Shown: positions 45,577-57,361 of the stretch, in pieces | Layout: the number at the start of each line of letters is the position of its first letter | Position numbering within the stretch: position 1 is the first letter of the stretch | Origin: Ipomoea triloba | Taxonomy: Eukaryota > Streptophyta > Magnoliopsida > Solanales > Convolvulaceae | Assembly (NCBI RefSeq): GCF_003576645.1 | Contig: NC_044930.1 | Location: forward strand, 6,495,523-6,559,522 | Reading direction: 5' to 3' | DNA length: 64,000 nucleotides | Notes under the pieces: model-generated | Told to the model about the DNA's origin: nothing | The model's input: only the letters and a program-made list of their open reading frames with translations | Databases searched by the model: none | Position numbers and translations under genes: made by a program

Positions 45577-48500
45577 ATGGAGCCTCCACTGTCTCTGCCT
45601 CCACCACCACCTATACCACCAAATGTTACACCAAAAGTAGTTTCAATGGGTAAACGTGCTGTAATGGAGCGTCGTGGTTTTGGTACAAAGGGCCAGAAGA
45701 TTCAGCTTGTCACGAATCACTTCAGGGTGAGCTTGGCAAACACTGATGGATGCTTCTTCCAGTACAGTGTAAGTCCCTTTTTGGCTTTCTCAGTTATCAG
45801 ATATCAAGCATTTGTGTATCTTTCTAGTGCATTGCATTTGATTTGATAGGTCATATGGTTTCTGTGGTTCTCAGGTTTCCTTAATGTATGAAGATCGAAG
45901 CCCTGCTGAAGCAAAGGGTATTGGAAGGAGAATTATGGATCAAGTGTATGAAACTTATAGATCTGAGCTTGCAGGTAGGTATTTTGCCTATGATGGTGAG
46001 AAGACATTGTTCACGCTTGGTGCATTACCAAGTAACACATTGGAGTTTACTGTTGTATTGGATGAGGTCACATCTAATAGGTATACAATGTCATATTGCC
46101 TTTGATATTCATGGAATAGCGAGTGAGTTGTATGTTTTTTTCTTACTTCCCTAAACTAATAATTGTTGATAGAAACGCCGGAGATGGAAGCCCAGACGGT
46201 AGCCCAGATAAGGGTGACAGGAAGAGATCAAAGAGGCAACCTAGGTCCAAGACATACTTAGTGGTTATAAGCTATGCAACAAAAATCCCAATGCAAGCCA
46301 TTGCGGATGTGCTTCATGGGAGGGAGTCTGAAAACTTCCAGGAGGCAGTGAGAGTGTTGGATGTTATACTTCGCCAGCATGCTGCTAAACAGTATGGATT
46401 TCGTTGTGTACTGTTATTTGTTTTGGTCATTTAGATATGTGGGAACTGGAAACTGCATCAATTGAGGCTGAAATCTTTCATAATCACATGTCTCTTTATT
46501 CATCTTCATCAAATACCATCCGTGACCTGGAATAAAATCATTTCGATTGATCCTTTGTCTGTTTTTGTTCAATGAATTTAAGACATTGTCTGGATGTAGT
46601 TGTTTTGTTGCTAGCTTATTCACTGTCTTTCATCTGCAGGGGCTGCCTTCTTGTTCGCCAATCTTTTTTCCACAATGAGCCAAAGAACTTCATTGACCTA
46701 CGTGGTGGTGTTTTTGGATGTCGTGGCTTTCATTCAAGCTTTCGTGCTACTCAGGGAGGCCTGTCATTGAACATGGGTAACTCTCTTCGATCATTTAACA
46801 TATTATTCTCCTCTTTTTTTTTCCTCCCTTTACAAAATAAATCTTCTAAACTTATGAGTTCTTTATAGATGTTTCAACTACAATGATTGTGAGGCCTGGT
46901 CCAGTAATTGAATTCTTGGTTGCAAATCAAAATGTCAGAGATCATCGTGAGATTGATTGGATAAGGGTAGCTGATCTTTTATTGATTATCTAACTTCGTA
47001 TGACAAGAGCTATATGATATTGATGTTCTGTTTGGTTAAACAGGCTAAGAAGGTGCTCAAGGGTCTTAGAATTGTTGCTAGTCCCAGTAATAGGGAAAGT
47101 AAAATTACTGGCTTGAGTGATATGGCTTGTGCAGAGCAAACGTATGCTACTCTTTCAAGTGGTTTTTATCTATTGCTTAAACCAGATCTTTAATATGTTT
47201 TCTGAAAAAAAAAATCTTCTCAGGTTTCTATTGAAGCAGAGGAATGGTAAGGATGAGAGCAGTGTTGAGATGACGGTTTATGATTATTTTGTCAATCACA
47301 GACGGATTCCTTTGAAAATTTCTGGAAGTTTGCCGTGCATTAATATTGGGAAGCCCAAACGGCCAACATTCATTCCTGTAGAGGTACCTAATGTGCCATA
47401 AAGTTTTAGTTATCTGTATATAGAACTAAGTTCACTGAAGTCACTGATGAACATGTTGTATGGGCTGCCATTAAAGCTTTGCTCCCTGGTTTCACTGCAA
47501 CGATACACCAAGTCACTGTCCAATCTTCAGAGGGCTTCGCTTGTAGAACAATCTCGACAAAAGCCACCTGAGCGCATGAGAGTCTTGACTGATGTGAGAT
47601 TTTGTTCTTAAATGCACAACTGCTTAAATACTTTTATCACTTCCTAGTATATTGAATCATCACAATCTTAATCTTCTTCAGGCACTGAGCCGCAGTGCTT
47701 ACAATACTGACCCTCTACTTAGATCTTCTGGAGTTGCCATCGGTGATCAATTCACTCGAGTAGAAGGCCGTGTTTTGCAAGCACCAAAGGTAACCATTGT
47801 TATGAAGTTCTAGTTGCATGTGAGGTGTATTCTTTCCTTTGGCTAGAAAGGTAACTCTAAACCTTGTTTTTAAAGAGAGCTAATTGAATCTATCTTGTGT
47901 TTCAGTTAACTGCAGGCAATGGGGAGGATTTTTTCCCGCGCAATGGAAAGTGGAATTTCAATCAAAAGGTAAAGAATGTTTCAATGGCTTTTTGTTACCA
48001 AGATATTTCAAGACTGGTCATCATTAACTCCTAATCATCTCCCAGAAATTGGCTGAACCTGTCAAAATTGAGAGATGGGCTGCTGTGAATTTTTCTGCTC
48101 GCTGTGATGTGCGCAAACTCTGTAAAGATCTACACACCTGTGGACAAAATAAAGGAATTGTGATCAATCCTCCTTTTGATGTATTTGAGGAAAATCAACA
48201 ATTTAGGCGTGCCCCTGCTCCAGTGAGAGTGGAGAAGATGATAGAGATGTTGAAATCAAAACTTCCCAGCCCCCCTCAGTTTCTTCTTTGTATTCTACCA
48301 GAAAGAAAGAATTCTGATCTTTATGGTACATATGTTTGTGCTTGACTGAATATTCTTTTCACTTTAGTATCTATGAAAGACTAATGAAATCTTCCCATGC
48401 TAGGGCCATGGAAGAAAAGGAATCTTACTGAACTTGGAGTTATTACACAGTGCATTGCACCAACAAGAGTGAATGATCAGTATTTGACAAATGTGCTACT

Positions 48501-50286
48501 GAAAATCAATGCCAAGGTATTCCATCCACATATAATTCAAGAGTGTGATGCAAAAAAAAAAAAGAAAAGAAAAGAAATGATAACAATAACTTCATTACTC
48601 ACAAATATTTCCCTGATTTATTGCAGCTTGGTGGTATGAATTCCTTGCTAGCGGTGGAGTATACTCCATCGATTCCTATGGTGTCTAAAGTTCCCACACT
48701 TATAATTGGAATGGATGTTTCTCATGGCTCACCTGGACGTGCAGATGTGCCCTCAATTGCTGCGGTATTATGATTTGCTGTAGTATTTCATCTTCTTTCA
48801 AAACTCTTCTCAAATTATCAATGACATGTTCTTGTTGAAACCATTAGGTAGTGAGCTCCAGAGAATGGCCGCGTATTTCTCGTTACAGAGCTGTTGTTCG
48901 TACTCAGTCACCAAAACTTGAGATGATTGATTCTCTTCATAAGAAAGTCTCAGATACTAAAGATGATGGCATTTTCAGGTTTGTGATCTGTGTTGCTTAG
49001 CTGATGTCACTCTCTTTCTTTGGCTAAAATATTCTTCTCTATAATTTCTTTCAGGGAGGCCTTGATTGACTTCTATTCCAGTTCCGGGCAGAGGAAACCT
49101 GATCAAATTATAATATTTAGGTATTATTTTTCACCATCATATGTTTGAGGATGTACTAATAAATAAAAATGTGAGGTCCTCTTTAAAAAAATTAAGGTGA
49201 AATAAAAAGAAAATGATTTCTATAGTGTTTGCATATGTGAGCATAGTATTAACTTCATTCATTTTAATGTGTAGGGATGGAGTGAGTGAATCCCAGTTCA
49301 ACCAAGTGTTGAATATTGAGTTGGAACAGATCATTGAGGTTTGTCCTTATAATAACTTGCTATAACATACATCATCTCTTGACCCTTTTGGTCATCATTA
49401 AACATATGATATTCTTTGTAGGCATGTAAATTTCTTGATGAAAATTGGTCTCCTAAGTTCACGATGATTGTTGCACAAAAGAATCACCACACTAAATTCT
49501 TCCAGAGCAATTCTCCCGAAAATGTTCCCCCAGGTTTGTAACTCTTCTCTCCATTGTTAGAATGCTAATATGTGTGCAAACGGGTTACATTCATACTGCA
49601 TTTTCATATGCAGGGACTGTTATCGATAATGGGATCTGTCACCCCAAGAACAATGACTTCTATCTGTGTGCACATGCTGGGATGATTGTAAGTCCTCAGC
49701 TCCTATAGTTTATTGCGTTTTACAAGATTTAAGAGTTGTATAAAATGTTACATTACTGTAATAATTGTAATAAACAGGGAACAACACGACCTACACACTA
49801 CCAAGTTTTGCACGATGAGGTCGGTTTTTCACCAGATGCACTGCAAGAACTTGTGCATTCCTTGTCTTATGTGTAAGTGAAACAGTTTGTTTCTATTCAC
49901 TCTTTTGATTTTTAAACAATGTTTTTTCCGCCTAACTTTCTTGATTTATGACTTTGCAGGTATCAAAGGAGTACTTCAGCTATTTCTCTAGGTGAGTTTA
50001 CTCCAAAATTTCTTGATTTTCTGAATTCTGAACTTTAAAACGATGCTCATCTCCAATATATCTGACATTTCTAAAGAAATCTCTATATCCGACACACATT
50101 TGTTTAATCTGGTCTGGTGTATATGCAGTTGCTCCCGTATGTTATGCCCACTTGGCCGCTGCTCAGGTTGGGCAGTTCATGAAGTTTGATGATTTCTCAG
50201 AGTCATCCTCTAGCCATGGAGGAGCCCCAGTCCCTGAATTGCCTGTCTTACATGACAGAGTTAAAAGCTCCATGTTCTTCTGCTGA
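45577..50286 (+). CDS. AGO4: AGO4-clade Argonaute, 886 aa, 21 coding exons
   Basis: Coding exons: 45,577-45,768; 45,875-46,080; 46,173-46,391; 46,640-46,776; 46,869-46,966; 47,044-47,141; 47,224-47,383; 47,477-47,593; 47,682-47,789; 47,906-47,968; 48,046-48,325; 48,404-48,516; 48,627-48,764; 48,848-48,978; 49,055-49,120; 49,275-49,338; 49,422-49,533; 49,614-49,687; 49,778-49,872; 49,960-49,991; 50,129-50,286. All junctions are GT-AG and in phase (2,661 nt). The proline-rich N-terminus is followed by the N domain, PAZ (about 251-375), MID and PIWI (about 545-850), ending in MFFC as in AtAGO4. The slicer tetrad is intact: Asp627 (IGMDVSHGS), Glu688 (REALIDFY), Asp710 (FRDGVSESQF), His842 (CYAHLAAAQ). 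Proteins of this clade bind 24-nt siRNAs and guide RNA-directed DNA methylation in the nucleus. Length is between Arabidopsis AGO6 (878) and AGO4 (924). Placement within AGO4/6/8/9 needs a tree, but the sequence reads closest to AGO4. Confidence 0.95.
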
Positions 50287-50830
50287 AGAAGAATTGTTGG
50301 AGTCCTACCATATCCTTGCCATGGTTTCTACTTACTAGTTAGTACTTTTGTAGACTTAAATTTTTATTTAGAGTCTGTAGTCCTGTGACTTATTATTATG
50401 TGATGGCAAGATAATCTGCAACATGAAAATAGATGATATTAGAACTTCAGAAGCATAGTATCAATGGCTGTAATCTCTTTTTTTGGGACCTTCTTCCATA
50501 TCAACAATGACAATTAGTAATGAATTAATGTAGTTTATTAATTGAAAATACATTATATTTTAATTGTATACACAAAATTTTTGGCTTAGGTTTTACAATG
50601 CAATGCGGATATAATTGGTTATGATTCATGAATCATGTAGTGTGCCAGTTGGCAAAATTTGTTGGGTTAGTTAGATTAGAGTTTACATTCTTTATGTTTA
50701 TATCAGTGTAAAAATAATATTTATGATAAACAACCAAATGATAGAAATATTTTGGGATATTGAATTGAAGTGGAGTATAAAGACTAATTACTAGTATATT
50801 CTTATGAAACTAATGTTAACGTAATAAGTG
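50287..50830 (+). other. AGO4 3' UTR and spacer
   Basis: It holds the 3' UTR (probably to about 50,500) and AT-rich spacer DNA up to the target duplication of the Copia element. No other feature was seen. Confidence 0.6.
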
Positions 50831-50982
50831 AGATTGATGAGAACTGAATATTATGTGTATTAGAATTCCATAGTACAATGATAGATGACAAGTGATATAT
50901 ATATAGGGAGAGTCTCAGATAGAGTAGGATAGATAGACCTAACATGACTCAGATACATAGAGTCCTAATACTCCCCCGCAAG

Positions 50983-51345
50983 CTCAGGGCAAGCTGGTGA
51001 CCTGAAACTTGTCTCGAAGAAAAGAAAATCTAGGACTGGGCAAAGCCTTTGTAAATATAAATCTAGGACTGGGCAAAGCCTTTGTAAATATGTCAGCGAG
51101 TTGATCCTTTGTTGAAATAAAATTCACCTGAATGTCTCCACTGGCAACTCTGTCTTTAACGAAGTGGTAGTCAATCTCAACGTGCGGAGTAGAAAGAGAA
51201 GCATGACCAGTATGACTAATAAGTAAACCTTTACCGTCACCAACACGAAGAGTATCGTCACCCGTGTACTCCTCGGAAGTGGATAGCGCAGCAATGTCAG
51301 GGGTGGCGTGGTTCGTTGCCCCAGTGTCAGGAATCCAGAGATGCG
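50983..51345 (-). pseudogene. Protease start fused to RNase H end (Copia pol deletion)
   Basis: On the minus strand 51,345-51,200 reads as the Copia protease region with the active-site triplet in DTGATNHATPD and then EYTGDDTLRVGDGKGLLISH. At about 51,200 it passes in frame into the C-terminus of RNase H (VEIDYHFVKDRVASGDIQV, STKDQLADIFTKALPSPRF), ending at a stop just before the polypurine tract. A 33-bp stretch coding IFTKALPSPRF is duplicated in tandem (51,030-51,095). The rest of pol has been deleted. Confidence 0.85.
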
Positions 51346-51347
51346 AA

Positions 51348-52487
51348 TCAGAAGACCCCCAAGAATCCAGAGATGCGAATCAGAAGACCTTCTGAATACG
51401 TTAAATTGGCCAATATGAATAGCAAGCAGGTGCAGCGTGACCAATGGTGCCACCAATTGGAATTCCGTGAGCGCGAAGACCTTCTGAATACGTTAAATTG
51501 GCCTGGGGTCGTAGATTGAGATATGAATAGCAAGCAGGTGCAGCGTGACCAATGGTGCCACCAATTGGAATTCCGTGAGCCATGACCAAAGCGTGAACGG
51601 TTTCCTCTCCCACGCTGCATGCCACCGCTCGCCGCGCCACCATGCGACGCACTGGACACGCCGCTGCCGTGCGACTGAGAACCACCACCACGATGCTGCC
51701 CGCCTCTCCAGGAGCGCTGCTGTCGACCACCGCGTTGGGCAGTAAACGCCGTAGGCTGAGGCGCGGAACCGCCGTGAACGCCGTCGCCGGTGATAAACTC
51801 ATACGAGCCGAGAAGATCAGCGAGTTCAGGGAGACTTACAGGTTCGCCGCGAATGTTCAGAGAAGCCGTAAGAGAATGATACTCCGGTCGCAAGCCCCGA
51901 AACACATACATGTTTTGCTCCTCCAACGACACGGGCTGATCGGCAAGAGCTAGATCCTGAACCACCACCTGTGCCTTCGCAATATAATCAACAATCGACA
52001 TGTCTCCTTGCTGAATATTGTGGAACTGACCAAGCAATCGCATGGTACGTGCTCGGCTGGACGACGCAAGCGCACGTTCAAGAGCTATCCAAAGAGCACG
52101 CGACGTACCACATCCAATGGCGAGATACATGACTTCCGGCGACAAGGATGAGATCAACATGCTGAGGACTGCTTGATCATGACGAACCCACGGAGCATAC
52201 AAAGGATTAGGCTGAGCGGGAGGCGGCGTTGCATCGGCGGATACACGGGCAGCAGGAGGAAGAAACGGAGTAGGGCACGGATTCGTGCCATCAACGAAGC
52301 CCATTAATTCGTGACCACGAAGAAACGGAACAACTTGCGTCCTCCAAAATAAAAAATTCGTAGTAGTCAACTTAATGCTCACAAAGTGATGAGCAGCTGA
52401 CAAAGGTATAAAAGCCGGAGGAACCACAGACGATAAAGCGGCATCGGAAACAGTCCGTTCAGAAGAATTAACAGATCCTTCGGCCAT
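51348..52487 (-). CDS. Copia Gag-like protein of the deleted element, 379 codons
   Basis: The start ATG at 52,487 lies 22 bp inside the primer-binding site. The N-terminal 240 residues match the Copia Gag (UBN2-type) pattern: LTTTNFLFWRTQVVPFLRGH (37-56), ALWIALERAL, GDMSIVDYIAKAQVVVQDLA and EEQNMYVFRGLRPEYHSL. A Gly/Arg-rich tail follows. The expected CCHC knuckle is damaged: in a shifted frame GHAAPACY keeps the His and last Cys. Two local duplications (around 51,360 and 51,480) and a frameshift scramble the last 60 codons. Capsid assembly may still be possible, but nucleic-acid binding through the knuckle is probably lost. Confidence 0.8.
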   Translation of the reverse strand: MAEGSVNSSERTVSDAALSSVVPPAFIPLSAAHHFVSIKLTTTNFLFWRTQVVPFLRGHELMGFVDGTNPCPTPFLPPAARVSADATPPPAQPNPLYAPWVRHDQAVLSMLISSLSPEVMYLAIGCGTSRALWIALERALASSSRARTMRLLGQFHNIQQGDMSIVDYIAKAQVVVQDLALADQPVSLEEQNMYVFRGLRPEYHSLTASLNIRGEPVSLPELADLLGSYEFITGDGVHGGSAPQPTAFTAQRGGRQQRSWRGGQHRGGGSQSHGSGVSSASHGGAASGGMQRGRGNRSRFGHGSRNSNWWHHWSRCTCLLFISQSTTPGQFNVFRRSSRSRNSNWWHHWSRCTCLLFILANLTYSEGLLIRISGFLGVF

Positions 52488-52862
52488 AAGGAAAGAAACC
52501 TAGGCTAGCTGATACCAGATGAGAACTGAATATTATGTGTATTAGAATTCCACAGTACAATGATAGATGACAAGTGATATATATACAGGGAGAGTCTCAG
52601 ATAGAGTAGGATAGATAGACCTAACATGACTCAGATACATAGAGTCCTAATAAGATTTAAATAAAGCGGTAGTCTTTTTTTTATAAGTCATTGCACATGT
52701 ATTGATAAAGTATGTTTTTTTGTGTCTTCCCTTTCAGTATGCATCACCAGTAATTCATCTTCTTTTTCATCACCTGATTTATCATTTTGATTTTTAATAT
52801 GTTTTTAAATTTTTTTATTTGCAAAGCTAATATGGCATTCTTTTTTTTTTTTTTTTTTAGAC

Positions 52863-53234
52863 ATTGTGTGTAGAAGTGTCAAGGTAGGTTGAAACACACG
52901 GACTAACCCTAAACCGCCCTGCGGGATAGGACCTAGAAATTTTGGCTCGCAAAAAATATGAGCCTCGCGGGTTGGCCTGAACATCAAAATTTTAAAAAAT
53001 GTAAAAAAATTTAATTTTTAAACATAAAAAAATTTGATATTATTTAGGTTAAATTATTTCAATAAATAATAATAATAATAATATGATTTTCTTTTTATTT
53101 TTGATGTTAGGCTGGTAGGGCTCGTGAGTCGCACGGGGCGAGTTAGGGTTGTATACTTTCTAGCCTGCGGAGGGACTCGGAAAAAAAGCTCACGGTGAGA
53201 CGAGTTGGCCCTCATTAACACCCCTAATTATGTG
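52863..53234. mobile_element. hAT-like MITE
   Basis: The element at 52,871-53,226 has ends TAGAAGTGTCAAGG and, in reverse complement, TAGGGGTGTTAATG. The flanks ATTGTGTG (52,863-52,870) and ATTATGTG (53,227-53,234) match at 7 of 8. The interior has the 'aaccgccctgcgggatagga'-type text that recurs in plant hAT MITEs. Confidence 0.65.
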
Positions 53235-53329
53235 TAGCAACTCTCATAGATCAATTTGCATTTGTTACAATTTGACTATTAGAATTGCAATTACAATTCT
53301 AGCAGGTTTTACAATTTTTTATTATTACT

Positions 53330-53846
53330 TTTTATGGGGATTACTCCCGGGTATCGCGACCGTACGATGGTCAGTCCCTAAACCGTAGAGCACGACAAGA
53401 CCGAATTGTGCGTTAACCGGTCTATCAGACCAATAGCCTCCGACCACCCGCCCTAGGGGGCACACAGAGCACGATTTGTAATAGTCTATCGGGCTTGATC
53501 GGTCCGACCTTCTTGCCTTAGAGTACTTCCTTCACCGTGGCCCATAAGCGCCGAGCACTTGGCTAAAGGACAATGGGTCTGCGCCTGGCCCCATGCATGA
53601 CTTCCAAGTGGCGTCCATGTTGTAAGACCGGCAAATGTCCCCTGACACCCTATAAATATCACATTTAATGCTGGACGGATGACTTTTGGTCATTTTTCTC
53701 TCACAAATAGCTAAATAGCTCGAAAACCTCTGACCTATTGAAGCTAGACACTTAGGATATAATACTCTTGTATCCAGTTGATAATCAATAATGTACATTT
53801 GATCGTATTTTGACTGTACGATCCTGTATATACCATATCACTTTTA
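53330..53846 (+). mobile_element. Candidate solo LTR
   Basis: About 506 bp from TGGGGATTACTCCCGGG (53,335) to CCATATCA(C) (53,840-53,841), much richer in GC than its surroundings. A TATA box CTATAAATATC lies at about 53,651. The flanks are TTTTA on both sides if the last C is counted. There is no coding region on either side, so this would be an LTR left after recombination. The element family could not be named. Confidence 0.55.
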
Positions 53847-54179
53847 TTATTATTAGTACCTTATTGATAAACATAGATTTTTTAATAAATTGATGTGATA
53901 TTGTGGTTATTTTTTATAGAAAAGATAGAATTTCATGGATGAAGCGTAAATATTAAAAAATTAAAAAAAAATTTATGTGATATTTTAAAAGTAAGAAAAA
54001 ATTGCATGCGAATAACCTAATTATAAATTTTTTAGGACGTCCTGTACTAAAATAAATTTAAAATGGTAAGTAAAATCAACTCCAAATCTGATCACCGGCA
54101 CCAATCGATTTGAGTGGAAACTTTAATTCAAATCATCAAACCGCTATATCTATTCACAACTTTTGTCCCTGTCGTTTCT

Positions 54180-54325
54180 TCACGCTCCTCCCCAATTCGA
54201 TTTCGCCTTCTCCTTCTTCTTCTTATTGTCCTAGCTTAGGGTTTTTTTGATTTCTCAATAATTATTGCGAAGTTAATTTTAGGAATTTTTTTCAAGAAAA
54301 AGTTTCTTTAGAAAGGATTTAATCA
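54180..54325 (+). promoter_or_regulatory. SUN gene leader
   Basis: A pyrimidine-rich leader ('ttctccttcttcttcttatt') with a telo-box-like TTAGGGTTTT at about 54,236-54,245, just before the ATG. No TATA box is visible. Confidence 0.45.
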
Positions 54326-57300
54326 ATGTCTGCTTCCACAGTGTCCATCACCGCCAATCCGTCCTCCGTCGCCACCCGGCGGCGAACCGCCGTCGAGAAA
54401 AGGCAGCCCGCCGCTTTGGACATTGCCGAATCCAACTTAGCGGCCGCGGCCGCTGCAGCCGCCGTCGCGTCTCCATCCACAGGCAACGATAAACACGCCG
54501 CAGGCGACGCTGCTATCAAAGATCTAAGTCAACATTCAATCCGAACGGAAACTAGAGATCCAATTCAAGCCGTCAGGAAGCCCTTGCCCAACTCAAACGG
54601 CGCCTCGCCTTCGTCTCGCCGTGCGGGGACCACGAAGAAATCTTCCAAGCCCGAGAAACCGCGCTGGCTCACGGTTGTTAGTATATTCACTAAGAATTTA
54701 TGTCTTTTGTTAATCATAGTAGGTTTAATTCAGATGGTTCGGAGAATTTTTGTCGATTCGGGAAGTCGAAATACTGACGGACTCACCGTGATCTCTGACG
54801 ATTTCGAGGGCAAAGTTGCGGAACTGGAGAATTTTTTGAAGAAAACTACTAAGATGATGCAAGTCCAAGTAGATGTCATCGACAAAAAGATCGAGAGTGA
54901 AATTAAAACCGTGAGAAATGAATTTAGTGAGAAGCTTGAGGAAAAAGGTGCAGAATTGGATGCAAAATTTAAGGAATTGGATGGGAGGAGTGAGAATTTG
55001 AAGAAGTTGGTGATCGAAATGGAAACCAAGAATTGGGTGTCTAAAGAAGAGTTTGATAAATTTCTGGATGAGTTCAAGGAGAAGAAAGGTGTTGAGATCA
55101 GCGATGTGAGTTTGGATGAGGTAAGGGCTTATGCTAGGGATATAGTTGAGAGGGAGATTGAGAAACACGCCGCAGATGGGCTAGGGAGGGTGGACTTTGC
55201 CTTGGCTTCTGGTGGGGCAATGGTGGTGAAACACTCAGAGCCCTTTGTTGCAAAGGGAGGGAGTAGCACTTGGATTTCTTTGACTAATCGGTATAGAGTT
55301 CATTCAGATGCCGTGAAGATGCTGACACCAAGTTTTGGAGAACCTGGGCAATGCTTTCCACTCAAAGGAAACAGTGGATTTGTCCAGATCAGGCTACGAA
55401 CAGCCATTATTCCAGAGGCTGTGACACTGGAACATGTTGCTAAGGTGATTCCCTTTTCTATAATACCATAGTAATCTTTATAACAATTTCCAATCATAAG
55501 CTTCTTTGCATAATAGCATCTGCTGCTTTTTGTTATTCTATGGGATTTTATATATGTTTCCTCATTGAGTTCTAGGCTTCTAGCTTCAATTGAACTTGAT
55601 TACTTTGGGTTGTACTGTAATTCAGTTCTGAACTGGATGTCAGGTTGAATTCTTTTTGTGTAGTGAGTTATAGACACACGATTGCTTTCTCCTCTTCCCT
55701 ATTTTACTTGGAAAGAACTTTCACTGGCTTTTAATGCTTTCTTATAGAACATTTTCAGTATCTTTGCATGGTTTTGCTGGACTGTTTTGGTCTTTTTGGA
55801 AAGAATGAATGTTTCTTGTTATATCTAGGGATTGCATTATCATCACATGTTCTCATCTAAAATAGTTATAAGATGTTATCAATGATGTTTGCTACGTATA
55901 ATATTCTTTATCTTGTAAAAAAGGAAAGAAATGTTTTATTATGACAGTAAAAATGGTGTATGACTATCTTTAAAATGGCTATGACTGATTGGTGGGAAGT
56001 CATGATTGTAGTGTCTTGAGACATGATACCCTCTATGGTCATAATAAACTTCTACTAGCAATTAATAATGAAAGTTGAAACAGCAAAGTTGAGTTGTGAC
56101 ACCCTGTCATGACTTGGAAAAAGGTTTTTGTATGCAGATTGCTGTTGAAATACTTAAATAAATGCCTTCACATATATCAACTATGATGGGTTTTTTGTCC
56201 CCTTGTTTCCTGTGTTCTGTTTAACTTTCCAACTCATTAACCGTCCCTCTTGTATTCCTAATATGCTAGTTTTTGGGACTTTTCAGCCTCTTCCCCCCCC
56301 CCCCCTCCTCCCTTGGCTATACAGAGTTTCTAGTTCTATGATGTTAACTGCACTTGTTACTGCTTACTCTGTCGATACGTTTGCTTTCATTTTGTTTTAT
56401 CTTTTCAAAGATTGAACAGAATCTAACTGCAATTTTTTCCTCTTTCTATTTTTTTTCTTTTGTTGATAACATAATTATGCATATTTTCCTTGACAAAGGG
56501 TAATCAGGGACTGAAATTTCAATCTTATTAAAGTTACTTGGCTCATATTAAGTACTTGACAGAAGTTAGTTTTCAGCCAGCTATATTTGCAAATTATTTT
56601 ACACCCATTGTCCATTGATACGTATGATAAAAGGGATAAAAGAGTTTTCATGATTGTTGTTTTAGTGAGCATATTGACAACCTTTGATTGTTCTTTTTAA
56701 TGAGTATAATGGCAATCTAATTAATTGGGGCAGGGTTAGTGGTTGTGTTTGTATTCTGGGGTGTATGGGGTTTGGAAAATTACAATTTATCAAGTTTTAC
56801 TATTTTTGTAGCAGCTACCAACTTTCAAGTTTCATTGTTAGATTAATATACAGGTGAAAACTATTTTCCACTAAAGCTGGGTTGTTTCAAATGAAGTTTT
56901 CAGGGCTTTGTGATGAATTTTGGTTACGATAGTAGTGGATTTGTGTGGCATGTTTGTATTTCCTATTTGGTTTTAGAGAAAAAATCTTTGAAGATCTTGA
57001 CTACTGATACTTCATTCTGTCATTTGTGTGTTTGGGTGTGTGTGGGGAACAGAGTGTTGCTTATGATAGGTCCAGCGCTCCCAAGGACTGCAGGGTCTCT
57101 GGATGGCTCCAACGGCAAGATATGACCGATGCAGCAGTTGATGGTGAGAAGATGTTTCTTTTGACAGAATTTACATACGATCTTGAGAAGACCAGTGCTC
57201 AAACTTTCAACGTGCTGGAGTCTGCAGCCTCGAGTGTTGTCGACACAATCAGGTTAGATTTTGGATCTAATCACGGGAACCCTTTGCATACATGCATCTA

Positions 57301-57361
57301 CAGATTGAGGGTACACGGAAGTGAACCCAACTCTGTGTCAATGATGCCAATGGAGTCATGA
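54326..57361 (+). CDS. SUN1: SUN-domain protein (SUN1/SUN2 type), 475 aa, 2 exons
   Basis: Exons 54,326-55,444 and 57,053-57,361, joined in phase 0 across a 1,608-bp GT-AG intron. A basic, low-complexity nucleoplasmic N-terminus (RRR at 18-20, an Ala run at 39-46) is followed by one membrane helix at about 114-138, a coiled coil (about 160-235) and a C-terminal SUN domain (about 290-475; [48 protein letters not shown]). Arabidopsis SUN1/SUN2 have this architecture, length (about 471 aa) and one-intron structure. They sit in the inner nuclear membrane and bind KASH proteins in the perinuclear space to form LINC bridges that shape and move the nucleus. Whether this is the SUN1 or SUN2 ortholog cannot be told here. 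Confidence 0.93.
55445..57052 (+). other. SUN gene intron
   Basis: 1,608 bp with donor AAG|GTGATT and acceptor GGAACAG. It contains an 11-bp C run at about 56,292-56,302. No nested gene or recent element was seen. Confidence 0.85.

Larger units (their letters stand above)
50831..52657 (-). mobile_element. Internally deleted Copia element, complete termini, 135-bp LTRs
   Basis: The element spans 50,836-52,652 and is flanked by AGATT at 50,831-50,835 and 52,653-52,657 (5-bp target duplication). The LTRs are 50,836-50,970 and 52,518-52,652, differing at only two positions of 135. On the minus strand the 5' LTR is followed at once by a primer-binding site TGGTATCAG (52,517-52,509, initiator-Met tRNA type). 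The polypurine tract GCGGGGGAG (50,979-50,971) precedes the 3' LTR. Between them lie a gag ORF, a protease remnant and the last part of RNase H. Integrase and most of RT are gone. It is a short, young, non-autonomous Copia derivative, like the TR-GAG type described in plants. Confidence 0.92.

Noticed and set aside
51545..51953. Plus-strand Arg/His-rich ORFs in the Copia element
   Set aside because: They are antisense shadows of the Gag ORF.
53340..53560. tRNA or rRNA gene in the GC-rich patch
   Set aside because: No cloverleaf and no conserved rRNA text was found; a solo LTR explains the composition better.
54725..55168. Minus-strand ORF of 147 codons within the SUN gene
   Set aside because: Antisense to the coiled-coil coding region; Phe/Leu/Ser-rich composition is typical for a shadow of Lys/Glu codons.
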